64,000 nucleotides of DNA from an uncultured Phycisphaerales bacterium (GTDB taxonomy: Bacteria > Planctomycetota > Phycisphaerae > Phycisphaerales > SM1A02). The notes below the pieces were generated by a model. That model saw only the letters and a program-made list of their open reading frames with translations. It was not told where the DNA came from and did not search any database. Each line of letters begins with the position of its first letter. Position 1 is the stretch's first letter. Both the position numbers and the translations under genes were made by a program. The DNA is taken from contig CAJQQE010000039.1 of assembly GCA_905480395.1 (NCBI GenBank), positions 57,637 through 121,636 of the forward strand, in the 5' to 3' direction. Shown piece by piece: positions 43,495 to 52,345 of this stretch.

Positions 43495-44127
43495 TCACTC
43501 CATCCAAGCCTCGGCATCACTCATCCGCCCTCGGCTTGTGATGAGAAATCCAACGATGACCGGGTAGACCATTGGCAGCAAGCCAAAGATGGCGAGCATG
43601 TATCTGCTCTGCGATCTCATCTCATCCGCCGTCTGAACGGGGATGTCGCCCGCCTTGCCGCCTCGCTCCTTGACCATCTTGATCGTGGCGTCCTGAATCT
43701 CAAGTTGCAATTGGACGTTCGGTTCGATCGCAACGAATCCGATCCCAACTCCCAGGATGGTCAGAACAATTGTGACGGCGACCCAGGCCTTTAAGATTCC
43801 CAGCGCATTTCGCCGCCGACGAAGCAACGCGATGCCGCCGGAAAATAAGACGATGGCCATGATCAGCCCGATGATTCCAGACCCGACGGTCACCCAGACG
43901 AGCCACCCGGGCATCGCAAAATCCCCCATATCGAGACCACTCAGGCGGAGGGCATACGGGGCGAAAAAAGGCGAAGCCGCGCCGCAGGCGTTCGCAATGA
44001 ATGCGAGCCCCGCATACACCATTGAGATGACTGCCAGGACGGTGGGCCATCGAACTTCCTTCCCTCCAAGATCGTCGGGCGGAAGGATGGAAGGTGATGC
44101 ACCGGCGTGATCGTCTTGAATGTTCAT
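43495..44127 (-). CDS. Small polytopic membrane protein of unknown function
   Basis: The 210-residue protein has four predicted membrane helices (VLAVISMVYAGLAFIANAC, MPGWLVWVTVGSGIIGLIMAIVLFSGGIALL, AWVAVTIVLTILGVGIGFVAI, MLAIFGLLPMVYPVIVGFLI). The short cytoplasmic start has a P/D-rich segment. No family recognised. It converges on the permease at 42433 and is followed upstream by 199 non-coding bases, so it is probably a single-gene unit. Confidence 0.6.
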   Translation of the reverse strand: MNIQDDHAGASPSILPPDDLGGKEVRWPTVLAVISMVYAGLAFIANACGAASPFFAPYALRLSGLDMGDFAMPGWLVWVTVGSGIIGLIMAIVLFSGGIALLRRRRNALGILKAWVAVTIVLTILGVGIGFVAIEPNVQLQLEIQDATIKMVKERGGKAGDIPVQTADEMRSQSRYMLAIFGLLPMVYPVIVGFLITSRGRMSDAEAWME

Positions 44128-44227
44128 GCGACCATGGTACCGCTAACCAACCTCGAAAATGGCCGCGCGGTTCGTTGGATCCCTGAACCGTACTGACCAC
44201 ATTCACCGTCTTCATCGGGCATACAAG

Positions 44228-44255
44228 CGGGGCTCCGAATTGCTTCGAAGCCCCG
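44228..44255 (-). terminator. Hairpin after the ClpP-class protein gene
   Basis: Arms 44228-44239 and 44244-44255 form a 12-position stem with one mismatch and a 4-nt loop, 72 bases past the stop at 44327. On the minus strand the hairpin is followed by only a weak T-rich stretch, so termination efficiency is uncertain. Confidence 0.45.
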
Positions 44256-44326
44256 TCTATGAATCCTATTCGCCTCTGACCGAGTGGTCATATGGGGCAA
44301 TTCTGAATTTCGGCCGACGCCTCGGA

Positions 44327-45649
44327 TCAGTTGCGTTGGCGAGCACGCTGCCGTCGAAGTTCTTCGATCTGTCGCCGGATCGGGTCCGGATCGGGCGGGA
44401 GCCCCATCTCGTAGACCAGCACGGGATAGCACCGGCTGTACCAGCCAAGAAGTTCTTTCAACAGGGTGATGGCTTTCTCAGGGTTTCGCTGGAGCTCTGC
44501 TTGCAGCCGTGGAATGCGCTCTCGGCATTGCTTGACGTTCCGCTGCCATCGCTCATGAATCTTTCGGCCTGAGTCGTTCACCTCATGCCATTCCGGAAGG
44601 TCCAGCAAGACGGCGAGTTCGTCCGTGGTATCGGCGACTCCGTCGGCATAGCCGCAGTCAATGGCGTTATCGACATTGAGCGTGAGCACGTTATTTTCAT
44701 CTGAAAGATTGAATTCGCCCCGCATGTCGGGATAGATGGTCACCTTGCCGGTGTCTTCATCCTTGTCATAACTTGCCATGGCGGTTCTGGTCACCATGCA
44801 GCGGGCGATGATTGGATCACGCCCGCCGATGTCCGCGACCTCGCTGAACTTCTCCAGCCATGCGTTCAGTTCGCCTCCGGAAATCGCGGTCTGGCCGGCG
44901 AACATCACGGCCGAACCCATCGCGCCGACCTTCATGAAGTAGATCTCGTCGCAATGCAGCGAGGTGAAGGCTGCCGCGGAGATCGCTTCTTTGATCCAGG
45001 CCACGACGCGATGCCGCTGCTTCACATCCTTTAGCGTCTCATGGATCTTGTCGCCTTCGATCACCAACCCACCCGGGGAGTTGATCTGAAGCACGATGAT
45101 CTGTCCCGGGCCGTACTTGTCAGCCTCCTCGATGATCGCCTTGATCTCATCGTGGCGAGCCTCGATGCCGACTGGCCCTTCCCAAGGCATGAAGAACACG
45201 CCAGGCTTAGAAGACTTCAGAAACCCATTCTCACCCATGGTCGTGGTGGCAGGCTCGGACGAGTCTTCGCCGGCCTTCTTCCGGATGGGCTTCTTGGAAT
45301 CCGAGGTTGCCGTGTTGGCTCCCGATGTTGACGAGCTCCCCGCGGCGTCGGCATTGGTCATGGTCACAATGTCTGGTGCGAAGATCCCCTTGGTTGCCTC
45401 CCGCCCCGCGATCAAGCCGCGGACGAAGACAATCTGGAATCCGGGCCGGCCATCGATTTTTTTGACCACGCCTTGGATCGACTGCTCGATCCCTTGTTCG
45501 TTGAAGACCACGTCGACGCGTGCGCCGTCATCTCCTCGCCAACTCGACCCGTTGGAAAAGGTCAATTCGTACTGCTCGGCCGACGCGGCCCCGCCCCCGG
45601 CAAGAAGCCCGAAGAAGAGCGTGAGGATCGTGACGATTCGAATCTGCAT
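44327..45649 (-). CDS. Exported ClpP-class serine protease-like protein (NfeD/SppA-type)
   Basis: The 440-residue protein has a signal peptide (IVTILTLFFGLLAGGGAASA), a beta domain, then a ClpP/crotonase fold: PWEGPVGIEARHDEIKAIIEEADKYGPGQIIVLQINSPGG (oxyanion loop NSPGG at 190-194), then KEAISAAAFTSLHCDEIYFM with Ser224 as the likely nucleophile. The region resembles periplasmic NfeD (STOPP) proteases, which often partner with SPFH/stomatin proteins; three SPFH genes lie 2 kb away. The catalytic Lys partner is not certain. The C-terminal part is helical with R/Q-rich end. It follows its paralogue by 94 bases. Confidence 0.78.
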   Translation of the reverse strand: MQIRIVTILTLFFGLLAGGGAASAEQYELTFSNGSSWRGDDGARVDVVFNEQGIEQSIQGVVKKIDGRPGFQIVFVRGLIAGREATKGIFAPDIVTMTNADAAGSSSTSGANTATSDSKKPIRKKAGEDSSEPATTTMGENGFLKSSKPGVFFMPWEGPVGIEARHDEIKAIIEEADKYGPGQIIVLQINSPGGLVIEGDKIHETLKDVKQRHRVVAWIKEAISAAAFTSLHCDEIYFMKVGAMGSAVMFAGQTAISGGELNAWLEKFSEVADIGGRDPIIARCMVTRTAMASYDKDEDTGKVTIYPDMRGEFNLSDENNVLTLNVDNAIDCGYADGVADTTDELAVLLDLPEWHEVNDSGRKIHERWQRNVKQCRERIPRLQAELQRNPEKAITLLKELLGWYSRCYPVLVYEMGLPPDPDPIRRQIEELRRQRARQRN

Positions 45650-45743
45650 GAGTGCGTTTTCTCAGAAAAAGGCCGTCGAAGACGAGTGTGAAATCAATAT
45701 TTGATCCGGCCCGGCCGGATCCGGAGAGGTGATCGCCCGGTGA

Positions 45744-46892
45744 TCAGAGACCTCGGCCGCCACCGCCGCCACGTCCGGGGGTGCCACCGCGATTGCCTCG
45801 GCCGCCATTACGACCGCGACGCATGTCACCGATCTGATCCTTGATACCTTCGATCTGCAATTCGAGCTGAAGGATGCTCGTTCCATAATCCTGCTGCCAT
45901 CGAGCCGCGACCGCCGGATACTGCTTGCAAGCTCGGAGAATTCGCTCAAGGTCTGTCTTGGCGGCACCGAGGTAGCGAATCGCTTCGTCTCCGCTTGCCC
46001 AGCCAAGTTTCTGCTGTGCATCGGCGTACCACGACTTGCATCGTTCGAACGTGCGACGCCAGTCCTCCACGTACTTCTTCACCATGTCCTTGCCGCTCTC
46101 AACTTCGTCGTACTCGCGGTAACCAAGCAGGAACATCAAGTCGTCAAGATTGGCGACGGTCCCCTGCGAAAGGCCCATGTCTTCGGCGAGGCTGGCATTG
46201 AAGTTGGCGACACCTTCCTTGTTCGAATCGACGACCCATTGTCCACCGGTGTCATTGGTCCAAGTCACTTTCCGTCCCTTGAAGCTTGCACTCAGGGCGT
46301 ACTCGGGTCGCATCATCGCCCAACCGATTTCCAGCGGATAACCGCCGATTTGAAGGAATCCGTTACCCATGCCGACCCACGCGTTGAGCATCTTCGACGC
46401 CACGTCGGGATCGCTCCAACCCGCCGCCATCTGAGAGACGCGAGCAAGACCCCAAAGGCGAGCGCCTTCGGACATGTACATCTCGGGCCAAGACAACGCA
46501 AGGAGACTACCCAGCCCGACTGAATCCTCGACCCACATCACCTGACGGGCGTCGAGCTTTTGATGCAATGCTCGAACCAACTCTCGATATTCCCCGATCT
46601 TGGCCATTCCGAATTCGCGACGATCGTCGTTTCCGGCGAGGTAGAAGTTGGTGTCGATGTCCGCCGACTTGAGCTGGTAGACGATGACGTCCGGCTGGAC
46701 TTTCAGGATGTCCTCGATCACATCGTCATAAATTGAAGGATGAATATCGGTTCCCATCTGGCCGCTCATCGGCACGACGTAGACCACCGGCACCCCGGTG
46801 TCTGCCGCATTCACCAGTCCGGTGAATGACGCTGTGAGGCCTGCGATCGCAAGACTGATCATGGACATGGACTTCTGCAGGATCATGTTCAA
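45744..46892 (-). CDS. Exported ClpP-class paralogue, probably catalytically inactive
   Basis: A 382-residue protein with a signal peptide (ISLAIAGLTASFTGLVNAADT), then VPVVYVVPMSGQMGTDIHPSIYDDVIEDILKVQPDVIVYQLKSADIDT, matching the start of a ClpP-class domain. At the site where the partner has Ser224 this protein reads VEDSVGLGSLLALSWPEMYMS; a Ser is present but the surrounding motif (no NSPGG loop, DIDTNF instead) is degenerate. The C-terminus is an RGRGG-rich low-complexity tail, as in RNA- or polyanion-binding proteins. It lies 94 bases upstream of the intact paralogue, so the two are probably one operon. Shine-Dalgarno GGAG lies six bases before the ATG. Confidence 0.7.
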   Translation of the reverse strand: MNMILQKSMSMISLAIAGLTASFTGLVNAADTGVPVVYVVPMSGQMGTDIHPSIYDDVIEDILKVQPDVIVYQLKSADIDTNFYLAGNDDRREFGMAKIGEYRELVRALHQKLDARQVMWVEDSVGLGSLLALSWPEMYMSEGARLWGLARVSQMAAGWSDPDVASKMLNAWVGMGNGFLQIGGYPLEIGWAMMRPEYALSASFKGRKVTWTNDTGGQWVVDSNKEGVANFNASLAEDMGLSQGTVANLDDLMFLLGYREYDEVESGKDMVKKYVEDWRRTFERCKSWYADAQQKLGWASGDEAIRYLGAAKTDLERILRACKQYPAVAARWQQDYGTSILQLELQIEGIKDQIGDMRRGRNGGRGNRGGTPGRGGGGGRGL

Positions 46893-47054
46893 CTCCGGGT
46901 GAGACGGTCTCGGGATCGAGAAAGTCGGTTCTTGATTGCAGGAGAAGTGAATCCCGCCACGCTGAGGATATCAAGTAGATCCTCCAGAGCCTTCAATTGT
47001 TCTTCGGCTCACGAATATTTTCGTGCGTGCGCCACCCCGAGATTCAGAGGCCGG

Positions 47055-48293
47055 TCAATCCGTGTTCGGACCCTCGGAATCAAGATTCAGGGCAGATCGA
47101 GCGAATTCCAACGCGCCCACCTTCGTGTGGATTCGGCCTTCAAGCTGGGCGTCGTAAACTGAGAACAAGACCCGTCCGAACGCCGGTCCGGGCGAGATGC
47201 CCGCCTCGATCAGATCATCTCCGCTGAGCAGGGGACGTGGATCGAGGCCGGTTTTCCGAAGTTCTACGACCGAATCCGTGATCATAGTCGCATGCTCGGG
47301 CCGTTCGATCCTCACCAACTGGAGCGTCCGATCAAACAGCTTGGTGGATGCCAACCGCTTCCGACCAGCGATGCCGAGCCCCTCCCACTCCTGTAACAAC
47401 CGCCGACGCGTCGTGGACATTTCGGCGATTTCCAATCGCTCCTCGTTCGACAGAACGAGATGCGTGTTGAGGCGGTCGGCCATCTCCGTGGTGGAAGACC
47501 GGTCCAATTCCCAAGCCAAAAGGGCATCCACCCAAGGCACGTGAAGTGGGAGTGCGGAGAGCCGATCGAACGTCGTCGGCCCGGATCGAGAACTCCCGAG
47601 AATCGTGCGATCGAGCCCGGTTGACTCCGAGAGCTGGGCGGCGATCGCACGCCCTGGATCCGCGAGCATTCGGCGTAGTTCGTGACCGACTCGCTCTCGA
47701 CTCACACCCGCAAGGCGATCCGCCCGAGCCGTGATCGCGGCTTCCGTGGCGGGATCAAGCGTGAGATGGAAGCGGGCGGCAAACCGAATCCCCCGCAGCA
47801 TCCGAAGCCGATCCTCCTCGAATCGGTCTTCGGGTTCGCCGATCGCCCGCAACACCCGCTGGTCTAGATCTTGACGGCCACCAACGTGATCGACAATCTC
47901 TCCGGTGATCGGATGCTCGAAAATGCCGTTGATCGTGAAATCGCGTCGAAGCGCGTCGTCCTTCGAAGAACCGAAACTGACTCGGCCAGGACGGCGGCCA
48001 TCCTCGTAGGCGAAGTCTGATCGGAACGTCGCAACCTCGATCATGCGACCCAATCGAGATACCAGCATGACACCGAAGCTCGCTCCCACGCCGCGAGCAC
48101 CTGGAAACAACTCGAGGACCCGATCCGGAGTTGCCTCGGTCGCCACGTCAATGTCTGTGGGTTCGAGGCCCAGCAGACGATCGCGGACGCACCCCCCCGC
48201 AAAATAGGTTTCGTGGCCGTGTTCCAAAAGAACCACGGCAACCTCCCGGGCCGCGGCTTTGGACGCCTCGGATGATGCGGCCGACCGACTCAA
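47055..48293 (-). CDS. cca: CCA tRNA nucleotidyltransferase or poly(A) polymerase family
   Basis: The 412-residue class II nucleotidyltransferase has GGCVRDRLLGLEPTDIDVAT (GG at 33-34, DxD at 47 and 49), then RRDFTINGIFEHP and EEDRLRMLRGIRFAARFHLTL, the ERhxxExxxhh-like region of the family. It adds CCA to tRNA 3' ends; tRNA-Ser at 25657 has no encoded CCA. PcnB-type poly(A) polymerase cannot be fully excluded, but length and motifs fit CCA enzymes. It is the last gene of a four-gene operon and overlaps plsC by ATGA. Confidence 0.92.
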   Translation of the reverse strand: MSRSAASSEASKAAAREVAVVLLEHGHETYFAGGCVRDRLLGLEPTDIDVATEATPDRVLELFPGARGVGASFGVMLVSRLGRMIEVATFRSDFAYEDGRRPGRVSFGSSKDDALRRDFTINGIFEHPITGEIVDHVGGRQDLDQRVLRAIGEPEDRFEEDRLRMLRGIRFAARFHLTLDPATEAAITARADRLAGVSRERVGHELRRMLADPGRAIAAQLSESTGLDRTILGSSRSGPTTFDRLSALPLHVPWVDALLAWELDRSSTTEMADRLNTHLVLSNEERLEIAEMSTTRRRLLQEWEGLGIAGRKRLASTKLFDRTLQLVRIERPEHATMITDSVVELRKTGLDPRPLLSGDDLIEAGISPGPAFGRVLFSVYDAQLEGRIHTKVGALEFARSALNLDSEGPNTD

Positions 48294-49024
48294 GACGCCG
48301 TCTCCGACCTCGGCAGATCCCCGGATCCGGCGGCTGGATAGTCAGGACCGAATCTCGCCCGCAGGCGGGCCCGGCATCGGAGGCGAAGTGCATCGACTTC
48401 CCCTTCCAATCGTGCCATGGCCGCAGGAACACCGTCCGCAAGCAATTCGGCGGACGGAATCGGATCTCCCGCTTCCACTTCGATCGCGCGACGCCATCGA
48501 GGCCTCGATCGGTTCCTCGGCCAGGCGTCGAAGGACCCATCGATGCCGATTGGAACCACCATGGCATCCGCCCGCTTCAGGAGAATCGCCACGCCAGACT
48601 TGAATGACTTGACCGTTCCGTCGGGCGTCCTGGTTCCTTCTGGATAGATCAAAACGCAACGACCGGCCTGCAATTCGGAGATCGCCAACCGCATCACTGC
48701 TTTGTCTGCCCCGCCGCCGGTGACCGGGAGCGCCCCCAGGGTGTGGATCAGCCATCCGAATGGACCTCGGAAGAGCGTCTCGCGGGCAAACGGCCGAAAA
48801 GGACGATCGTTAATCAACGCACCGTTGATGGCGGGATCAACAAAGGACTGATGATTTGAGAGATAGAGCAGCGGTCCCTCGCGGGGAATCCGGTCTCGCC
48901 CGGTCACCCGGAGCCCAAAGGCGAGCCGGAGGGACCACTCACTCAGCGACTGACAGATGTCCCACCAGAACGTGGCGATCGCTGATCGACCCGGGGCTCG
49001 TCTTTGGAATTGGAAGCGTCTCAT
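48290..49024 (-). CDS. plsC: 1-acyl-sn-glycerol-3-phosphate acyltransferase (PlsC family)
   Basis: Converts lysophosphatidic acid to phosphatidic acid in membrane phospholipid synthesis. The 244-residue protein has the catalytic HX4D motif in SNHQSFVDP (H58, D63), a GPFG stretch, and the substrate motif YPEGTRTPDG (EGTR at 129-132). It overlaps both cmk and cca by 4 bp. An N-terminal hydrophobic region is short, so the protein may be peripheral. Confidence 0.9.
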   Translation of the reverse strand: MRRFQFQRRAPGRSAIATFWWDICQSLSEWSLRLAFGLRVTGRDRIPREGPLLYLSNHQSFVDPAINGALINDRPFRPFARETLFRGPFGWLIHTLGALPVTGGGADKAVMRLAISELQAGRCVLIYPEGTRTPDGTVKSFKSGVAILLKRADAMVVPIGIDGSFDAWPRNRSRPRWRRAIEVEAGDPIPSAELLADGVPAAMARLEGEVDALRLRCRARLRARFGPDYPAAGSGDLPRSETAS

Positions 49025-49767
49025 GAATCGCCGCCGGCATCGCGGATGGCCGCCACGATGCGATCGACGACCTCCACGAGCGGTAGGTGATCGGTATCGA
49101 TCTCGATCGCCCCTTCCGGTCGAACCAGTGGGCCGTCAGCCCGACCGGTATCAATTCGGTCCCGAGCCTCGATACCTCGGAGCACCGATTCCACGTCGAG
49201 ATTCTGGCCTTTGGCCCGGAGCTGATCGACCCGGCGACGGGCGCGGACCTCGCTGGATGCCGTCATGAAAAATCTCGCATCCGCATCTGGAAACACCACG
49301 GATCCCTGATCTCGACCTTCGGTGACCAACCTTGGGTGCGACGACGCCACGGCACGCTGGACCGCGACCAGTCGATCCCGAACTTCCGGATGGGCCGCGA
49401 CCACGGAGACGATCGACTCGACCTTACTTCCCCGAATCTCCTCCCCTAGATGATCTCTGTCCAGGAGAACCGTGGGCGGCTCGGTCTCAAAGTCCATCTC
49501 GATGCAATGGGTCCCCAAAGCTCCTGCGATGCCAGTGGCATCGGTTGGGTCGATACCCAGCCGAAGTGTGAGCAAAGCGGCCGCTCGATACATGGCACCG
49601 GTATCCAGCACGGTCAGGCCGAGTCTCGATGCGACCCGTTGAGCCACGCTCGATTTTCCAGTTCCCGCCGGTCCATCGATGGTCACGATCAACCGCCCCG
49701 AGCGCACTTGATCCGGCTCCCCCAAGGATTCAACGGGATCGTCTGATGGCACCGACATGACTCTCAT
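49021..49767 (-). CDS. cmk: Cytidylate kinase
   Basis: Phosphorylates CMP and dCMP. The 248-residue P-loop kinase has DGPAGTGKSS (32-40), LDTGAMYRA, and the motif RGRDQGSVVFPDA-like TEGRDQGSVVFPDADARFFMTAS, where the usual GRDIGTVVFPDA region binds nucleotide. A 25-residue N-terminal extension precedes the usual start. It overlaps the epimerase-like gene upstream and plsC downstream by ATGA. Confidence 0.93.
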   Translation of the reverse strand: MRVMSVPSDDPVESLGEPDQVRSGRLIVTIDGPAGTGKSSVAQRVASRLGLTVLDTGAMYRAAALLTLRLGIDPTDATGIAGALGTHCIEMDFETEPPTVLLDRDHLGEEIRGSKVESIVSVVAAHPEVRDRLVAVQRAVASSHPRLVTEGRDQGSVVFPDADARFFMTASSEVRARRRVDQLRAKGQNLDVESVLRGIEARDRIDTGRADGPLVRPEGAIEIDTDHLPLVEVVDRIVAAIRDAGGDS

Positions 49768-50597
49768 TCGCCCTCCGCGTGGGCTTCCAGGCCCTTCTCC
49801 AGCAGTTCTCGTGCTTCGATGATCGCCTTGGCCGCGTGCTTTCCACCCGCATGATTGAGCGAAATGGCATGTTGATATCCGACCGCAAGGACCGCCCGCA
49901 GCCCTTCGACGAGATCGTATGGCGTCTTGTCTTTGGCTGGCGTGGCGGGCTTTCCGCCGAGTTTGCCTCCGCCCACCGTGGCGATGATGGTTCCCGCATA
50001 CGGCGCCAACCGACGCAAATTACCCGTGAAGTCACTCGAATCATGGGCAATGCGGAAATCCGGAAGGGAGCCGATGCGGAATCCGCCAATTTTCTTGATC
50101 AGTTCGGTGAGTCGATCCGGCTTCTCGGTGATCCCCGCGTTCGACTGAATGAGCAAGTTGACCTCTTGGCGATCGATTTTCTGCATGATCTCCCGAAGGG
50201 TCGCCGCGGCAAGATCGAAAGAGTCGCCCCGGTCGGCACCGCTGCAGGCGATCCCAAGATTGGCGCAACCCAACATGCTCGCGGCTCGAGCGAGTCGGCC
50301 GATGCGTTCACACGCCGCGGCTCGGACCGTCGCGTCGGGACTCCCCAGTTCGAACGGTGTTTCCTCGTAGAGGAGCAGGGTCGGACATCGGGCCCGATCG
50401 GCCTCATCCCGAATCCGCTCCAAGGCGGTTGAATCGCGGCCAGACAGCAGAGACGACGGAATTGAGAGCCCGCGAACGCCGAGTTCACTCACCGCAAAAT
50501 CCGGCATATCGACGAGATCGAGCGAGTCTTCGGATGATTCTAATCGTCCACGGAAAGCGGCCGCGGAGACCGTCACAAGCAGTTGCATCTGGGCCAA
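49764..50597 (-). CDS. Sugar phosphate isomerase/epimerase-like TIM barrel protein
   Basis: The 277-residue protein has the TIM-barrel layout of the AP endonuclease 2/xylose isomerase-like superfamily: ELGVRGLSIPSSLL, a central NLGIACSGAD.. strand, LLIQSNAGITEKPDRLTELIKKI, and DFRIAHDSSDF. The TIM-type metal site is not fully visible, so it could be a degenerate or specialised member. It heads the cmk-plsC-cca operon. A possible minus-strand -10 (TACACT at 50647-50642) lies 45 bases upstream of the start. Confidence 0.7.
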   Translation of the reverse strand: MAQMQLLVTVSAAAFRGRLESSEDSLDLVDMPDFAVSELGVRGLSIPSSLLSGRDSTALERIRDEADRARCPTLLLYEETPFELGSPDATVRAAACERIGRLARAASMLGCANLGIACSGADRGDSFDLAAATLREIMQKIDRQEVNLLIQSNAGITEKPDRLTELIKKIGGFRIGSLPDFRIAHDSSDFTGNLRRLAPYAGTIIATVGGGKLGGKPATPAKDKTPYDLVEGLRAVLAVGYQHAISLNHAGGKHAAKAIIEARELLEKGLEAHAEGE

Positions 50598-51095
50598 GAA
50601 CCGAACCTCCGAAAGACTTTCGAGCGCGATGAGACTGCTGGAGTGTACCGAAGCAGCCCTTTGGACTCGGAATCGTGGTGATCGGAATTGGGATTGAGGT
50701 GACGAGGGTCGATCCCCGTAGTCCGGGAGAGCCCGGAATCACCCCAAGCAGAAGAAAGAAAGCGCCGGCCATGAAGGCCGACGCTTTCCAGAGGGGAGAA
50801 AGATTCGTAAAGAGAGCGAGTGGACTCTCGGATGGTTCAACGTTTCGACGCGGAGCAATCTACCCTCCGATTCGATCGAAGGAAACCGTGAGTTCCCGAC
50901 TCAACCGACGATTGGGGTGAATACCCACCCCCCCCGTGGATGGAAGCCGCCCCAGACGCACCCGTTCGAGGACTTTGGCGCCCGAGATCGGTATGATCCG
51001 ACCGTCGGCTGGGCAACGTCACCCCCGGTTTCGACTGATCCCCAGATTCGAACAAACTCACCTTCAACCCATCTCCCGAGCCCGGATCCACTGCC
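50598..51095. other. 498-base intergenic region with a minus-strand terminator
   Basis: It separates the minus-strand epimerase gene from plus-strand gcvH. A strong terminator on the minus strand (50748-50788) lies here although no minus-strand gene ends above it. A possible promoter for the epimerase operon (TACACT) lies below it, so the terminator probably closes a small transcript starting somewhere in 50800-51090. No tRNA-like or known riboswitch pattern was recognised on either strand. Confidence 0.6.
50748..50788 (-). terminator. Minus-strand intrinsic terminator without an upstream gene
   Basis: Arms 50758-50764 and 50782-50788 give 7 bp, one mismatch, then a 5-bp inner stem and 5-nt loop. 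On the minus strand TTTCTTCT follows. The same terminator style is seen after 14674 and tRNA-Ser in this window. Confidence 0.75.
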
Positions 51096-51473
51096 ATGTC
51101 CAGCCCCGCCGATCGACGCTACTCAGAGTCTCACGAATGGTTCCTCGTCCAAGGCGATCTGGTCACGATTGGAATCACGACACACGCCACAGATGCACTC
51201 ACCGACATCACCTATGTCGAGATGAAGGCCGCTGGGGCAACGCTCGCCGCCGGCGACTCGGTGGGTGAAGTGGAATCTGTGAAGACCACCAGTGACATCT
51301 ATACCGCCGTGACGGGCGAAGTCGACGAGGCCAACGCCGCGGTCGTGGATGACCCTTCATTGGTCAATAGCGACCCCTACGGCAAAGGATGGCTCATCCG
51401 AATCAAGACGACGGATACCAAGCCGCTCGAGAGCCTGATGGATGCCTCGGCCTACGACCAAATGAACGGCTGA
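51096..51473 (+). CDS. gcvH: Glycine cleavage system H protein
   Basis: The lipoyl carrier of glycine cleavage. The 125-residue protein has YSESHEWF..., the lipoyl attachment Lys63 in ESVKTTSDIYTAVTG, and VVDDPSLVNSDPYGKGWLIRIK. Length fits the family. No gcvT, gcvP or glycine riboswitch is next to it: gene order is not the usual gcvT-gcvH-gcvP. The start ATG at 51096 has no strong Shine-Dalgarno. Confidence 0.95.
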   Translation: MSSPADRRYSESHEWFLVQGDLVTIGITTHATDALTDITYVEMKAAGATLAAGDSVGEVESVKTTSDIYTAVTGEVDEANAAVVDDPSLVNSDPYGKGWLIRIKTTDTKPLESLMDASAYDQMNG

Positions 51474-51589
51474 ACGATTCGGGGTCCTTCCGAGGTGTGT
51501 CATTGAGCGATGATCGACCGCGACGTCGGTGGGATCGCATCCAATTCGATCGTTCGACGAAGAGACTTGTTGTGACCCACTCCGACCCT

Positions 51590-52345
51590 ATGAAAACAAC
51601 ATCGGAATTCAACGGGATCGAGATCCGTGGCCTCCGAAAGTCGTTCGTCCTCGGTGAACGCCGGGTAGAGGCGGTTCGGGGCATTGATCTTGACCTTCAC
51701 GAACCGGGCCTTTGCGCCATCATGGGGCCGAGCGGCAGCGGAAAATCGACCCTCCTTCATCTGCTCGGCGGCCTTGATCGCCCCGACGCCGGCACGATTC
51801 GAGTGGGCGACGCTCGAATCGACTCGATGAACGAGAAGGATCTCACGGTCTTCCGAAGACGTGGGCTCGGCATCGTGTTTCAGCAATTCAACCTCTTGGC
51901 ATCAATGACCGCCTTGCAGAACGTCTCCCTCCCCGGTGTCCTCGACGGCCAGGATTCCCGCGAGATCAACGAGCGGGCCAGTTCGCTCCTCGATGAACTT
52001 GGCCTCGCTGATCGAATGAACCATCGGCCCGATGCCCTCTCCGGCGGCGAGCAACAGCGAGTCGCGATCGCACGAGCCCTGCTCTTTGCACCGCCGGTTC
52101 TCCTCGCCGACGAACCGACCGGTGCCCTCGACAGCGCGGCGAGTGATCGCCTCTGGCAACTGCTCGACGACTTGGGGACATCCCGACGAGTCCTGATCGT
52201 CATGGTCACTCATGAACCCACCGCCGCAACTCACTGCCGCCGAGTTGTCGTGCTCCAGGACGGAATGATCGCCGACGACTTCCAGACGGAAGGAATGGAT
52301 GAAACCGAGCTGGCACATCGCGCAACACGTCCTGTTCGGGCATAA
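51590..52345 (+). CDS. ABC transporter ATP-binding protein (LolD/MacB type)
   Basis: The 251-residue ATPase has Walker A GPSGSGKST (46-54), the Q-loop, signature LSGGEQQRVAIARALLFAPP, Walker B VLLADEPTGALDS and the H of VMVTHEPTAA. This is the type that pairs with FtsX-like permeases, which directly follows. ATG 51590 is chosen; a GTG at 51572 has a weak purine tract upstream and is an alternative start. It overlaps the permease start by 47 bases. Confidence 0.93.
   Translation: MKTTSEFNGIEIRGLRKSFVLGERRVEAVRGIDLDLHEPGLCAIMGPSGSGKSTLLHLLGGLDRPDAGTIRVGDARIDSMNEKDLTVFRRRGLGIVFQQFNLLASMTALQNVSLPGVLDGQDSREINERASSLLDELGLADRMNHRPDALSGGEQQRVAIARALLFAPPVLLADEPTGALDSAASDRLWQLLDDLGTSRRVLIVMVTHEPTAATHCRRVVVLQDGMIADDFQTEGMDETELAHRATRPVRA

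Noticed and set aside
50598..51095. Glycine riboswitch upstream of gcvH
   Set aside because: The conserved core elements of the tandem glycine aptamer could not be found on the plus strand before gcvH.
50837..51097. 86-residue minus-strand frame in the gap upstream of gcvH
   Set aside because: Gly/Ser-rich with no domain, no RBS and a start inside gcvH; it does not explain the orphan terminator.
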